From: Adhaeribacter aquaticus DSM 16391
Lineage (GTDB): Bacteria > Bacteroidota > Bacteroidia > Cytophagales > Hymenobacteraceae
DNA length: 64,000 nt
Assembly (NCBI RefSeq): GCF_000473365.1
Contig: NZ_KI421517.1
Span: 1,199,363-1,263,362 of the forward strand
Direction of reading: 5' to 3'
How positions within the stretch are numbered: position 1 is the first letter of the stretch; every line of letters begins with the position of its first letter. Positions 27,656 through 37,600 of this stretch are shown piece after piece. The notes under the pieces are model-generated. The model saw only the letters and a list, made by a program, of their open reading frames with translations, was not told the origin of the DNA and ran no database searches. A program made the position numbers and the translations under genes.

Positions 27656-27778
27656 TTTAAATCAGTTTCTCCTACTCCTTTATTTTAAAATAATTTTAAC
27701 AGTAGCAAAGGTTAAAGAACTAAATACACTCCGGCTTTACTCATTTATAAAATCCAGCGTGTATTCTTTATTTTAATT

Positions 27779-28240
27779 TTAAGAGTTATCGGGCCATTGT
27801 ACTTCCAGGTCATCATCAATAAATACCCCAAAGTTGATAGCTAAAAGCTGGTCATCTTCTACGTATATATCAATCATTTGCCGCTCAAAGCTATACCGGG
27901 TTTCTCCTGTTTCCAGTTTTTCAGTTTCAAAATCGGTTAAGCCTTGTTGCTTCAGCAGCGCCATTACTTCTTTTGCCGGCATATCAAATACTTTTTTGCC
28001 GAACAATATTACTTCCGGGTCTTCTGTCTGGATGCAGCTTAATCTGTAATCGTCTTCGCGGTCAAAAAAGAAGGAATAGCCTTGTTCCCAGTAGTTCCAG
28101 GCTTTATGTTCAAATTCATCTTCCTCGTCTGATTCTTCAATTTCCTCTGGCTCTCCCATAATATCTTTTACTTGCTGCATGCTGTAGCCAAACCGGATAT
28201 TACCAATACCAGTACCTAGTTCAATTTCGTGTTCTTTCAT
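27779..28240 (-). CDS. Conserved hypothetical acidic protein
   Basis: A 153-residue cytoplasmic protein without signal or helix. It opens IELGTGIGNIRFGYSMQQVKDIMGEPEEIEE, like many small two-part alpha/beta proteins, followed by an acidic loop (SDEEDEFEH) and alternating strands with WNYWEQGYSFFFDRED. The family is not recognised; a role as a small immunity or housekeeping protein cannot be separated by eye. It follows the DUF4385 gene by 7 bp, so they probably form an operon. Confidence 0.65.
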   Translation of the reverse strand: MKEHEIELGTGIGNIRFGYSMQQVKDIMGEPEEIEESDEEDEFEHKAWNYWEQGYSFFFDREDDYRLSCIQTEDPEVILFGKKVFDMPAKEVMALLKQQGLTDFETEKLETGETRYSFERQMIDIYVEDDQLLAINFGVFIDDDLEVQWPDNS

Positions 28241-28247
28241 AGTTTTA

Positions 28248-28742
28248 TTATTTACCGTATTTATGTTCGTGTTCTTTTTTTAATTCCTGGTAATATGAGT
28301 GCAATTTAGCATTCGTCCAAACCTCTTTAAAAATAGCGGCAGATTCTGCCTTTACAGGATCTTCTTCGTTTGGCAGCAGCAACTCCTTACGCGCTGCCTT
28401 TTCCGCTTCACTAGAGGCTTCTAACTGCGGATTCCGGGCATATTTCCTACCCGACTTATGGTTAGCATACCTCCGCGACCTGGTATATCCCATTTGTAAA
28501 AATTTGCGCGCCATGTCGGCTCCAATAAAATCATTCTGCTGCAGATAATCTATAAACAGCTTATAAATGGATTCGGCTGAATTTCGCGCAATTTCCGGCG
28601 TTTTAAATCGCCAGAAAGGTAATATCTCAGATTTATAAGGCTCGACCAATAAAACGCCCTGTTCTCCTTTTCCTACACGGTATAATTCGGGCGAAGCCCG
28701 AAAATTTATTTTTTTGAAGTCTAAGGTATAATCAAACGGCAT
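28248..28742 (-). CDS. DUF4385-family protein
   Basis: A 164-residue protein matching the DUF4385 pattern: FDYTLDFKKINFRASPELYRVGKGEQGVLLVEPYKSEILPFWRFKTPE, then AESIYKLFIDYLQQNDFIGADMARKFLQMGYTRSRRYANHKSGRKY. The family occurs in bacteria and in phages and has no known role. The C-terminus is helical and charged. It leads a two-gene operon, and its upstream region is the AT-rich gap 28743-29221. Confidence 0.8.
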   Translation of the reverse strand: MPFDYTLDFKKINFRASPELYRVGKGEQGVLLVEPYKSEILPFWRFKTPEIARNSAESIYKLFIDYLQQNDFIGADMARKFLQMGYTRSRRYANHKSGRKYARNPQLEASSEAEKAARKELLLPNEEDPVKAESAAIFKEVWTNAKLHSYYQELKKEHEHKYGK

Positions 28743-29221
28743 TTTTATTAGCTGAAAACTACCTATACGTATTTTTTTTTTCTTTTTGTTCAGCTAATTT
28801 TTTTTAAACCGTTTCTTTTCCACACGATATTAATATTAGTGTTTTAAAAAATTTTAATCTAAAAGAATATCGTTCGTTATTAGCTCCGTTAATAAGTGGA
28901 AAAAGGGCATTATGTGAATTGTTGTTTGTTTCTTGTTTATAAAATGGAGCTATTCTCTGATTTATCTACATCCCTAAGCCTTCTAAATTTTTATTTTTAG
29001 CGTAATCTTGGGGTTTATCCACTTTTGTGAATATCCATCGGGGAAAACCTCCTGGATTTGTTAACGCGTGAACAATTTTAAATTTCTGCTAGAGTTAGAG
29101 CCAACTTATAAACTTTTGCTTTTCCGAAGACCTGATTTTGATGCTTAAAAATTGAAAAGTAAAAAATGGTGCACATTATAAACAATTATCAACAGGTATA
29201 CACACCAGTTATCCAACCTTA
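28743..29221. other. AT-rich intergenic gap with DnaA-box-like sequences
   Basis: About 479 bp without an ORF or RNA gene. It contains TTTTCCACA (28816-28824, a full TTWTNCACA match), TTTTCCACT on the minus strand (28895-28903), TTATCCACT (29015-29023), TTATCAACA (29186-29194) and GTATACACA (29196-29204), and runs of T near 28771 and 28797. The left part must include the DUF4385 promoter. Replication relevance is inference. Confidence 0.45.
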
Positions 29222-30835
29222 CTAGAAGGTTAAAGCAATTTCAATTTCCCAGTTCGCTCTTATTTCGATTTGGTCCGGGAAATGGAAAATTCGCTCGGCG
29301 GGAGCTACTAATTCAGGATCGCCTGCCTCCCACTTACCGTTATTATTTTCATCTATTTTTATCCGGATTCGGTAAGTACTCGGCTCCAGTTTATTTAGAT
29401 TAAGTGCTTTTGGGGTATCAAACACTTGTACTACTTTAAAAGAATTATCCATTAGCTCTACCCAATACTTTTTGTGCGTAGTATTTATTTTGGCGATTAA
29501 GGTTCCTACTTGTACCTTATTAGTCATCTGAACTTTATTTGTTTGCCTGGTAAAGCGGTCTCCGGATATGGGTACTACCTTAGTTGTATCTAATATAACC
29601 TGTAGCGTTTTATTAGCAATCAGAGGTTGTTTAACAGTAGCTACCGTAGCAGTTGTATTTAAAGTAAAATCCTGCGGGTAATTTAATGTTTTACGGCTTA
29701 CAGAATCTTCTACAATGGTTAAGGCTGCTTGTGGTTGAGCTATTTTAACCGGAACAACAAATTCTATTTGCAGTGGATCTTCTTTGGTAAGCTGGCCGTT
29801 CCGGGTTTTAACTGAATAAGAAGGTTTAGGGCGGGTAGCTTTTTTGCCTTCTAAGGATACATTTACCGTATCTGTTTTAGTATTGCCGGCACTATCGGTT
29901 ACAGATACCAGAAAATTTGATTTGGTGATATTAAGATCGGTAGGATATAAAACAATATTATTGCTTCTACCTTTTGTATCGATAAATGGAAAAAAGGGCG
30001 CATTGGATGCAGGAGCGGATACCGGTGCTACTTTTACTGCTGTTATTCCTTCATTATAGACAATCCGAAATTCGTCAATAAATTTTTGCGTAGACTCAAT
30101 AATTGGTTTCCGGGAGTCTACCCGAAGCGTAAGTAAATTAACTGGATCAGTTTTGGCGGTTATATTTACAAAACCTGGTAAGTAAGCTATTTTTTCTGCT
30201 TCATTATCAAAGATCATGTTATTGTTTTTATCCTGATGTGCCAGGATCCGGTACTCTCCAAATTTAAGATTAGGCAAGGCAAAGTTTCCTTGTTCATCTG
30301 TTTGGGTAAAGTAATAAGGCCGGTGTTTCCGAATGGTGGTAGTATCTTTAGCTGCGTACAATACTACATTAATGCTTTTTTCGGGGGCATTGGTAAACAA
30401 ATCCTTTACGGTTCCTTTTACTGAACCAGAATCTATATATGCACCCGTACTAAAAGTTAAAGTTGGGTTTTTTACTTTATTTCCTTCTGTTACATCTTCT
30501 ACCCCTCCTCTTAAGTTTAGGTAATAGGTAGTATTGGGTAAAAACGGCTTTTCAAAATCAATTATAAGCCGGTCTTTTTTAACGGTAGTTTTATAAGTGT
30601 TGGTGGTATTAGGAGTAATAAGAATTTCGCGGGTAAAATCTTTTAATCTTATTTCTTCATTAAAATTTAATTCAAGTGTTTTGGTAGAAACATTTATGGC
30701 TCTGTTTAGCGGATTGCTTGAGATTAGTTCAGGGCCAACAGTATCTTTTGGGCCCCCTTCCGGGCTACCTACACTGGCGCAAGCATAAAAAAAAACAGAA
30801 AGAAGTAAAAGGTAAAGAGAGTTGGATTTGAACAT
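29222..30835 (-). CDS. Ig-like (Big_5/SbsA-type) domain lipoprotein
   Basis: A 537-residue lipoprotein (lipobox FYACAS at about residue 19). The first domain, residues 33-135, is a Big_5-type Ig fold (GPELISSNPLNRAINVSTKTLELNFNEEI), then a carboxypeptidase-regulatory-like strand set (GSVKGTVKDLFTNAPEKSINVVLYAAKD, YRILAHQDKNNNMIFDNEAE), and a C-terminal repeat of the same kind (YRIRIKIDENNNGKWEAGD). It is probably a surface or periplasmic protein of unknown role. It lies 65 bp downstream of the methyltransferase gene. Confidence 0.85.
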   Translation of the reverse strand: MFKSNSLYLLLLSVFFYACASVGSPEGGPKDTVGPELISSNPLNRAINVSTKTLELNFNEEIRLKDFTREILITPNTTNTYKTTVKKDRLIIDFEKPFLPNTTYYLNLRGGVEDVTEGNKVKNPTLTFSTGAYIDSGSVKGTVKDLFTNAPEKSINVVLYAAKDTTTIRKHRPYYFTQTDEQGNFALPNLKFGEYRILAHQDKNNNMIFDNEAEKIAYLPGFVNITAKTDPVNLLTLRVDSRKPIIESTQKFIDEFRIVYNEGITAVKVAPVSAPASNAPFFPFIDTKGRSNNIVLYPTDLNITKSNFLVSVTDSAGNTKTDTVNVSLEGKKATRPKPSYSVKTRNGQLTKEDPLQIEFVVPVKIAQPQAALTIVEDSVSRKTLNYPQDFTLNTTATVATVKQPLIANKTLQVILDTTKVVPISGDRFTRQTNKVQMTNKVQVGTLIAKINTTHKKYWVELMDNSFKVVQVFDTPKALNLNKLEPSTYRIRIKIDENNNGKWEAGDPELVAPAERIFHFPDQIEIRANWEIEIALTF

Positions 30836-30900
30836 TATTGATATAAAACTTAAGGCGTTAAATGAACGGCTTTTTAAGTTTAATCATATGCCCGAAATCT

Positions 30901-31791
30901 TTATTTTTTTCGGGCGATATAGATTAAGCTAGAATAATCCTGGGTGCTGCTTTTCGCTTTGGAATTGGATTTGTACCCGTTAATTAAGGAGGTTATGTAT
31001 TTATTGTTGCCATGAATGTATTTTTCGCTAAGTAAGCTTACATAATAGGCATCAAACTTCATGGGTAAAATTTTTGCGATTTCCATTTTATGTTTTTTCA
31101 GAAATCGTTGCATGGTGGTTTGGGTAAAATGGTACAGGTGTCTTGGCACATCATAGGCAGCCCAGTTTTCCCTGTATTTCATGGCATCCGGAGAATCGGC
31201 ATTTGGAACCGCCACCAATAAAAATCCATCCGGTTTCAATAAAGCTAATAGTTGTTGGATAGTCTCGTTTAGCTGGTGAATATGCTCCATAACATGCCAA
31301 AGCGAAATGATATCAAAAGAACCGGCTTCAAAATTTTCTAAATTTTCAGAAGCAATCTCTTTTTGTAATAATTCAGAGGCATGCTGCCGGGCAGCCGCGT
31401 TGGGTTCGAAGCCTGCTACCTGCCAGCCATTTTTCTGACAAGCCGATAAAAAATAACCAGTTCCGCAGCCGTAATCCAGTATTTTACCTTTAGCCGGTAC
31501 GAAGCTATTGATGAGCTCTACTTTTTGCTTAACCGTAATAGATCGTACCACCTGGTAAGCCTTATTAATTAAGCCTTTATTAGTGTTACTATGCGAAATA
31601 TATTCTTCCGAAGCATAGTACTTGCCAATAAACTCTTCGGCCGGCCGGGGGTTAGTAAATTTAAAACTGCAGTTTTCGCACTGCACAATAACAAAGCTTT
31701 CTTTAGAAACGGAATTGTCCGGTACAACCAGAAAGTTTTTAAATTCTTCCTTGTTGCATACCGGACAATTATCCAATCGTTCGTATTGCAT
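30901..31791 (-). CDS. Class I SAM-dependent methyltransferase with N-terminal zinc-ribbon
   Basis: A 296-residue protein. Residues 9-42 hold CPVC and CENC (a Cys4 zinc ribbon); the SAM-binding motif I is ILDYGCGTGYFLSA near residue 104, and WHVMEHIHQL and LKPDGFLLVAVPNADSP are the usual later motifs. This architecture is common in Methyltransf_23/13-type enzymes acting on sugars or quinones. The target is unknown. Its ATG comes directly after the mnmG stop codon, so the two are co-transcribed. Confidence 0.85.
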   Translation of the reverse strand: MQYERLDNCPVCNKEEFKNFLVVPDNSVSKESFVIVQCENCSFKFTNPRPAEEFIGKYYASEEYISHSNTNKGLINKAYQVVRSITVKQKVELINSFVPAKGKILDYGCGTGYFLSACQKNGWQVAGFEPNAAARQHASELLQKEIASENLENFEAGSFDIISLWHVMEHIHQLNETIQQLLALLKPDGFLLVAVPNADSPDAMKYRENWAAYDVPRHLYHFTQTTMQRFLKKHKMEIAKILPMKFDAYYVSLLSEKYIHGNNKYITSLINGYKSNSKAKSSTQDYSSLIYIARKK

Positions 31792-33654
31792 TTATTTTCC
31801 TAAGTAAACCATCAGAATAGATATATCGGCTGGCGATACACCACTTATCCTGGAGGCCTGTCCAATTGTTTCGGGGTTGATTTTTATTAATTTTTCACGG
31901 GCTTCTTTAGAAAGAGCTGGCATGTTATTATAATCAAGTCTTTCCTTAATTACATAATTTTCTAGCTCCTCCATTTTAGCGGCCAGTTGATTTTCTTTCA
32001 AAATATAACTTTCATACTTCAAAGCTATTGAAGCTTGTTCAACACTTTCTGGTAAATATTTGCTCAGGTAATGTTCTATAGTTGGCACCGCCTGTGTAAT
32101 ATTTTCTATATCAATATTTGGCCGTTTAAGTAAATTAGCGGCTTTTGCTTTCTCGCTAATTGGAGCCGAACCTTGTGCCAGTAGGCTATCGTTAATTTCG
32201 ATAGGTTCAACGGCTTTCCGATTTAAGTACTCCAGTACCTCTTTGGTTTCGCTTATTTTTCTTTCTACTGCTCTTAAACGGTTTTCATCAGCTAAGCCTA
32301 GATCGTAGCCTAGTTTAGTTAATCGTATATCCGCATTATCCTGGCGCAACAAGATGCGGTGCTCTGCCCGGGAAGTAAACATCCGGTATGGTTCTTCGGT
32401 ACCTTTATTTACCAAATCATCAATCAGTACACCAATGTATGCCTCGGAGCGTTTTAGTATAAACGGCTCTTTTTCGTTTATTTTATTGTGTGCATTTATA
32501 CCAGCCATTAGTCCCTGGCAGGCAGCTTCTTCATAACCAGTTGTTCCGTTTATTTGACCTGCGAAATATAAATTCTCAACCAACTTAGTTTCTAAAGTTA
32601 AGTTTAGCTGGGTTGGTGGGAAGAAATCATATTCTATGGCATAGCCCGGACGGAACATTTTTGCTTTCTCAAAACCAGCTATTTTGGTTAATGCCTTATA
32701 TTGTACATCTTCCGGAAGTGAACTGGAGAAACCATTTACATAGATTTCAATTGTATTCCAACCTTCTGGCTCCACAAAAATCTGGTGCCGGTCTTTATCG
32801 GCAAACCGGTTTATTTTATCTTCTATAGATGGGCAGTAACGCGGACCTAAGCCCTTAATACGTCCCTGAAACATAGGTGATTTTTCGAAACCTGTTTTCA
32901 GTATTTCATGAACGTCAGAGTTAGTATAGGTAATATAGCAACTCCGTTGTTTTTGTAATGGTGCCGTAGCGGTATAGGAAAATTTAGAAGGATTCTCATC
33001 TCCTTTTTGTTCCTCCATCCGGCTGTAATCCAACGAACGGCCATCTATTCTTGGCGGTGTTCCTGTTTTCATTCGGCCACTCTCAAAGCCTAACGATACC
33101 AATTGCTCGGTTATACCTGTAGCCGCTTTTTCGGCCGCACGTCCTCCTCCTAATTGTTTTTCTCCGATATGGATGATACCATTTAAGAATGTACCATTTG
33201 TAAGTACTACAGCTTTCGACTTTATTTCAATACCTAATCCGGTTTTTACGCCGGCTACTTTTCCATCTTCTATCAGAATACTGTTCACCATATCCTGCCA
33301 GAAATCTAAGTTTTCTGTCTGCTCTAAGCTTAAACGCCATTCTTCCGCAAAACGCATTCGGTCGCTTTGGGCACGCGGGCTCCACATGGCAGGGCCTTTA
33401 GAAAGGTTAAGCATACGGAATTGAATCATGGTCTTATCGGTAATAATGCCACTCATTCCGCCTAAAGCATCCACCTCTCTTACTATTTGTCCTTTTGCTA
33501 CACCTCCCATAGCTGGGTTGCATGACATTTGGGCAATAGTATTCATATTCATGGTTACCAAAAGTGTTTTGGAACCCATTTTTGCTGCTGCAGCTGCTGC
33601 CTCGCATCCAGCGTGGCCTGCCCCTACTACTATTATATCGTACTTATCAAACAT
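31792..33654 (-). CDS. mnmG: tRNA uridine 5-carboxymethylaminomethyl modification enzyme MnmG (GidA)
   Basis: A 620-residue FAD enzyme. The dinucleotide-binding motif [10 protein letters not shown] is at residues 11-20; [24 protein letters not shown] and GYAIEYDFF are family signatures, and the C-terminal helical domain (from about 550) binds MnmE. With MnmE it makes cmnm5U at U34 of several tRNAs. The gap upstream contains a perfect parS and DnaA box. Downstream it is tightly coupled to the methyltransferase. Confidence 0.97.
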   Translation of the reverse strand: MFDKYDIIVVGAGHAGCEAAAAAAKMGSKTLLVTMNMNTIAQMSCNPAMGGVAKGQIVREVDALGGMSGIITDKTMIQFRMLNLSKGPAMWSPRAQSDRMRFAEEWRLSLEQTENLDFWQDMVNSILIEDGKVAGVKTGLGIEIKSKAVVLTNGTFLNGIIHIGEKQLGGGRAAEKAATGITEQLVSLGFESGRMKTGTPPRIDGRSLDYSRMEEQKGDENPSKFSYTATAPLQKQRSCYITYTNSDVHEILKTGFEKSPMFQGRIKGLGPRYCPSIEDKINRFADKDRHQIFVEPEGWNTIEIYVNGFSSSLPEDVQYKALTKIAGFEKAKMFRPGYAIEYDFFPPTQLNLTLETKLVENLYFAGQINGTTGYEEAACQGLMAGINAHNKINEKEPFILKRSEAYIGVLIDDLVNKGTEEPYRMFTSRAEHRILLRQDNADIRLTKLGYDLGLADENRLRAVERKISETKEVLEYLNRKAVEPIEINDSLLAQGSAPISEKAKAANLLKRPNIDIENITQAVPTIEHYLSKYLPESVEQASIALKYESYILKENQLAAKMEELENYVIKERLDYNNMPALSKEAREKLIKINPETIGQASRISGVSPADISILMVYLGK

Positions 33655-33663
33655 TTATCAACA
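33655..33663 (+). promoter_or_regulatory. DnaA-box-like site at the mnmG start
   Basis: TTATCAACA, 8 of 9 match to TTATCCACA, adjacent to the mnmG ATG. Confidence 0.35.
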
Positions 33664-33666
33664 GTA

Positions 33667-33682
33667 TGTTTCACGTGAAACA
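33667..33682. promoter_or_regulatory. parS site (ParB binding)
   Basis: TGTTTCACGTGAAACA is a perfect 16-bp palindrome and a full match to the bacterial parS consensus TGTTNCACGTGAAACA. It lies in the 82-bp mnmG-ybeY gap, 13 bp upstream of mnmG. Confidence 0.85.
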
Positions 33683-33686
33683 CCCT

Positions 33687-33695
33687 TTATCCACA
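33687..33695 (+). promoter_or_regulatory. Perfect DnaA box
   Basis: TTATCCACA, an exact consensus DnaA box, 5 bp from the parS palindrome. Confidence 0.65.
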
Positions 33696-33736
33696 TTAAA
33701 ATTCCTGAATTAACATTTTAATTCAGATAAAAGTTT

Positions 33737-34171
33737 TTATAGAAATTTTCGCAAAGATAAGCAGTAATCTTCTTTTTCGCTCATGAGTTTCTTTTTATCA
33801 GGTGTTTTATCATCATAACCTAATAAATGAAGCAGGCCATGCGCCATTACCCGGTGTAATTCATCTTCAAAACTTATACCTAAAGAAGCTGCATTATCTT
33901 TAATCCGATCTATACTAATAAAAATATCACTTTCAATAACACCGGTTTCGTCGGCATTATTAAAAGTGATAATATCAGTGTAGGTATCGTGGTCTAAATA
34001 TTCTATATTAATCTGGTGCAGGTAATCGTCTGAACAAAATATATAAGTTAAAGCTTCTAACGTATAATCATGTTCTTCTATAAGCTGCGTTAACCAGTCA
34101 GTAATATTTTCTTGATTTGTTAATTGGAATTCAATGTCTTCAGAAACAAATTCTATTGGAGCATCAAGCAT
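33737..34171 (-). CDS. ybeY: Endoribonuclease YbeY, 16S rRNA maturation
   Basis: A 144-residue metalloprotein, near the usual 150. The motif MAHGLLHLLGYDDKTPD carries H111 and H115, but the third ligand of HGxLHLxGYDH is Asp (D121) here; I recall similar variants in Bacteroidota. Also visible is DTYTDIITFNN. It is involved in rRNA 3'-end maturation and ribosome quality control. The start overlaps the end of the ATPase-fold gene by 8 bp, so they are translationally coupled. Confidence 0.93.
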   Translation of the reverse strand: MLDAPIEFVSEDIEFQLTNQENITDWLTQLIEEHDYTLEALTYIFCSDDYLHQINIEYLDHDTYTDIITFNNADETGVIESDIFISIDRIKDNAASLGISFEDELHRVMAHGLLHLLGYDDKTPDKKKLMSEKEDYCLSLRKFL

Positions 34172-34571
34172 TATTTATAAAAAATGTTAGTTGTACCTTA
34201 CGGCCATCGTTGGAAAACTCCACCTCATCGCTCAGATTACGCATCAGAAAAATACCACGCCCACCAGGGTTTTCGATATTCTCCGGGGCAGTTGGGTCAG
34301 AAAGAGAATTAAAATCAAATCCTGTTCCCTCATCTTCTACTTCAAAACGTAACCGATCCTCGTCAACAAATAAAGATAAAATAACATTTTTATCTTTATC
34401 AAATTTGTTTCCATGACGAATAGCATTGTTTACAGATTCAGTTACGGCTACCATTATATTACCGTAAATATCATCTTCAATATTAAATTTTTCTTTCGAG
34501 TTGTCTATAAAGCTTTCTACTACCCGAATGTTTTCGATTAATGAAGGAATCTGAATTTTTAATTGATTCAT
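34164..34571 (-). CDS. RsbW-like GHKL ATPase (anti-sigma factor type)
   Basis: A 135-residue GHKL ATPase domain alone: N box AVTESVNNAIRHGNKFD, G1 box VEDEGTGFDF and G2 box GGRGIFLMRNLSDEVEF. Such single domains act as anti-sigma serine kinases (RsbW/SpoIIAB). No sigma factor or STAS anti-anti-sigma partner is adjacent, so its target is unknown. It lies in the DUF4175, ATPase, ybeY run and overlaps ybeY by 8 bp. Confidence 0.88.
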   Translation of the reverse strand: MNQLKIQIPSLIENIRVVESFIDNSKEKFNIEDDIYGNIMVAVTESVNNAIRHGNKFDKDKNVILSLFVDEDRLRFEVEDEGTGFDFNSLSDPTAPENIENPGGRGIFLMRNLSDEVEFSNDGRKVQLTFFINNA

Positions 34572-34608
34572 AGTTTTTTAAAGATTTCGCTATACGTCAC
34601 ACTAAAAT

Positions 34609-37600
34609 TTATCTCGTAATTCTTTGGAAATACTCGTTCACTTCCTGTTTGTAATACGGAGAAAAAGCAGGTGTAACCGTTTTTAGTAATTCCGTTTGTT
34701 TCTCTTTTGTTTTTAGATACTTCTCTAACGACGGTGGCATTATACGTGTTTTTTCGGATGCTGTTCGGGATTCCCGTTTGTTATCTAACTCACGTTCCCG
34801 CGCTGATTTCTCAGCTTCCAGCAAACGAGTAAGTATTTCACGCTGCCGCATAATGGTTTGCTCAGTAAGTCGTTTATTAACGAGATCGGTTTCTGTTTGT
34901 TCCATCATTTTACCCAAATCGTTTAACTTATTTCCCAAACCTTGCCCTTGGTTTTCTTTACCACCTTGTTTTTCTAATTCTTTCAGGGCATTCCGCAACA
35001 TTTGTTGTTCGGCCGCCAATTTAGCTAATTCTTCTGATAGTCCCTTGCCTTGTTGGTTACCTTTTCGCAATTGCTCCATTTTTTCATTTAAACTTTGCTG
35101 CATCTGGCCCATTTCGCCGGGTTGTGGCTTGTTCCCTTTCTTTTTCTTACCCGATCCAGGCTTAGATTTAGCCATTTGTTGCATTTGCTGCTGCATTTGT
35201 TTTAAAGCATCATTCAGCATCAGCGCTAAATTATTAATAGAAGTCATGGTTAGCTGCTGGTATCCGGTAGCTTTGCCTACGTTACGCTCTTTAATTTGCT
35301 GTAAACTATTAGCTATATTATCATTCATGGAGCTCACCTCCCGCGTTACGAACGACTGTATCTGAAACACTTTTTTAGCTAAAGCATTTAAACTATCCTC
35401 TATAATTTTAGCATCATCTTTTAATTTTAGCTGCTGCTGCCCTAATTGTATAAACCGGGGATCGCTTTGGCTTACTCCCCGGAAGGATTTCATTAATTCT
35501 TCCTGGTCAAACGAAAGCGTAATTAAGTTTTCTAAAATATCGCGTAAATTATCCAGATTCTGTTGGGCTTCTTCCTGCTCGCTGCTCTCCATTTTCTGTT
35601 TCATTTTTTGCGCCATTTGTTTCATTTGCTCTGACGCATTTTTCTGTGATTTGCTGGCTTTTTTATTCTGCCCTTTATCTAACGACTCCTGGCTGTCCTG
35701 CATCTCTTTATCGATCTGTTTTTCCTGTTCTTTGGTGTCATCCATCTGGTACTGATCGTTGAGTTGCTTATCCAGTTCTTTCATTTCCTGCATATCTTTT
35801 TTCAGATCTTCAAATTTCTCTTTCAGATCTTTTTGCTCTTGCTGCAGTTGCTGATCGTTGGCTTGTTTATTCTCCGTTTTCTCAGCCAGCTTTTCCTGTT
35901 CCTTGGCCAGTTCATCCAGTTTATTAGTAGTATTCTCCAGTTTATTTTCCAGCTGTAATTGCTTGAATAATTCCAGAGCTCTTTCTAGTTCTTTTTCCAG
36001 GTTTTTCTCTTTGTTATCAAGCTTATCCATTAGCTTCTGTAACTCCCGTTCATTAGGCTGGTTTTGCTGCAATAATTTTTCCAGCTCCTGGTAAAGTTTT
36101 TTGGTTTCCTCATCCAATAACTGATTCATCAGTTCCTGTAACTGCTTCGCTTTCTCGGCTAATTCAGGGCTTTTTTCATTGAATCGCTCCTGTTGTTTAT
36201 TTAGCTGCTCAAACATTTGTTTCATGGATTGAATGTCGCTTTCTAACTGCTTTTTCTTCTCCATTAAATCTTCAATCTGCTTTTTATCCTGCCACGATAG
36301 TTCTTTTTTTGTTTTGAGCTTTTCTTCTGCTTTTTCAATTTCCTGCCGGATTTGTTGAGACTTTTGAGCTGTTTTACTCAGCTGCCCCTGCATCGATTTA
36401 GCGTTGGCCGTTATTTCATTTTCAATATCCCGGCGGGTTGGTATCTGAAAGTCAAATAAATGGGTACGGGCACTTTTAGATCCGTGTACACCATCATTAT
36501 CCCACACCTGTACAAAATATTCCAAGCGGTCCCCGGGAGCTAATTTTAAATTATCCAAATCCCATTGGTAATAATAAGTCTGGCTTAGCTGTTGCGGATC
36601 AAAACGAAGCGGAATGGTTTTGTAATCTCCGCTGCGGCCAGCTTTATCGTTGGCTATGCGGTAATGTAAGTTTAATCGGGTTAAACCATAATCGTCGTTT
36701 ATATTGCCACCTAAAACCAAATAAGAAAAGGTAGCAGTATCCTGAAAATTTTCCATGCTTATGTCTGGTGAACGATCCGGAATACTGCTAATCATAAAGT
36801 TCATTTCATCTTTATTAAAGCTGTACTTGTTACGGAGTTTCACGGCATATTCCTGGCTTTTATCTATCCGCTTACTAACTTTAAATAGGTTATTATCTGA
36901 AGAAGCTGAAAGCGTTTGGTCAGGACTTTTAAAATCCAGTGAGAGTTGTTCTGTGGCGTCTGTTTCGAAATTCCATTTAACGGTACTTCCTTCCGGTACA
37001 CTTAAATTTCCGGTATTGCGGATGGTTTCAGTGGCTTTGTGTAAGTAAGTTGGGTAAGTAATATCTACAAAAAAATCGATCAGGTTTGGACGGGCAATTA
37101 TATTCAGGTTATACTCCTCTGAGTAAAAACCGCCTCCGGCTAACTGAAACTGAACAGGTTTTTGTAGTTTCTGAAAGGTGAAAGAATAGCTGCCATTTTT
37201 GTCCTGTACCAGCTTTTGTTCTCTGCCATTATATAGTATGGTTACTTCTTTAGGAATGGTTTTACCTTCCAGTTCTACTTTCAAAGTAAAATCCTCGTGC
37301 TGGAAAGCCTGTAAATTTTTATTTTGTACATGAAATGTAAATGGTGCTTCCGGGGCGTAATATTTTTTATAATGAATTATACGTTCGGTGCCTTGTACAA
37401 ATAAACTCGGGTAAATAAGCGCAATACCTAGCATTACTGCCATGGGCACCAAAACATATTTTAGTAAAGGTTTATTTTCTCCTAAACGAATACTATCCGC
37501 AAAATGAAAGCCGGAAAATTGCGCTGATTTTTGTTCAATGCTGGCAGTAATCAGTTCATTATTAAGGCCAATGCCTTGAAGCTGAATGGTATTTAATAAC

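Noticed and set aside
31792-33654. oriC proper inside the mnmG block
   Set aside because: Gene direction does not switch around mnmG and no rpmH or dnaA gene is visible, so only an origin-proximal position is proposed, not the origin itself.
34778-36094. Ser- and Phe-rich plus-strand frames
   Set aside because: Antisense shadows of the Gln/Glu/Lys coiled coil in DUF4175; biased composition produces long open frames.
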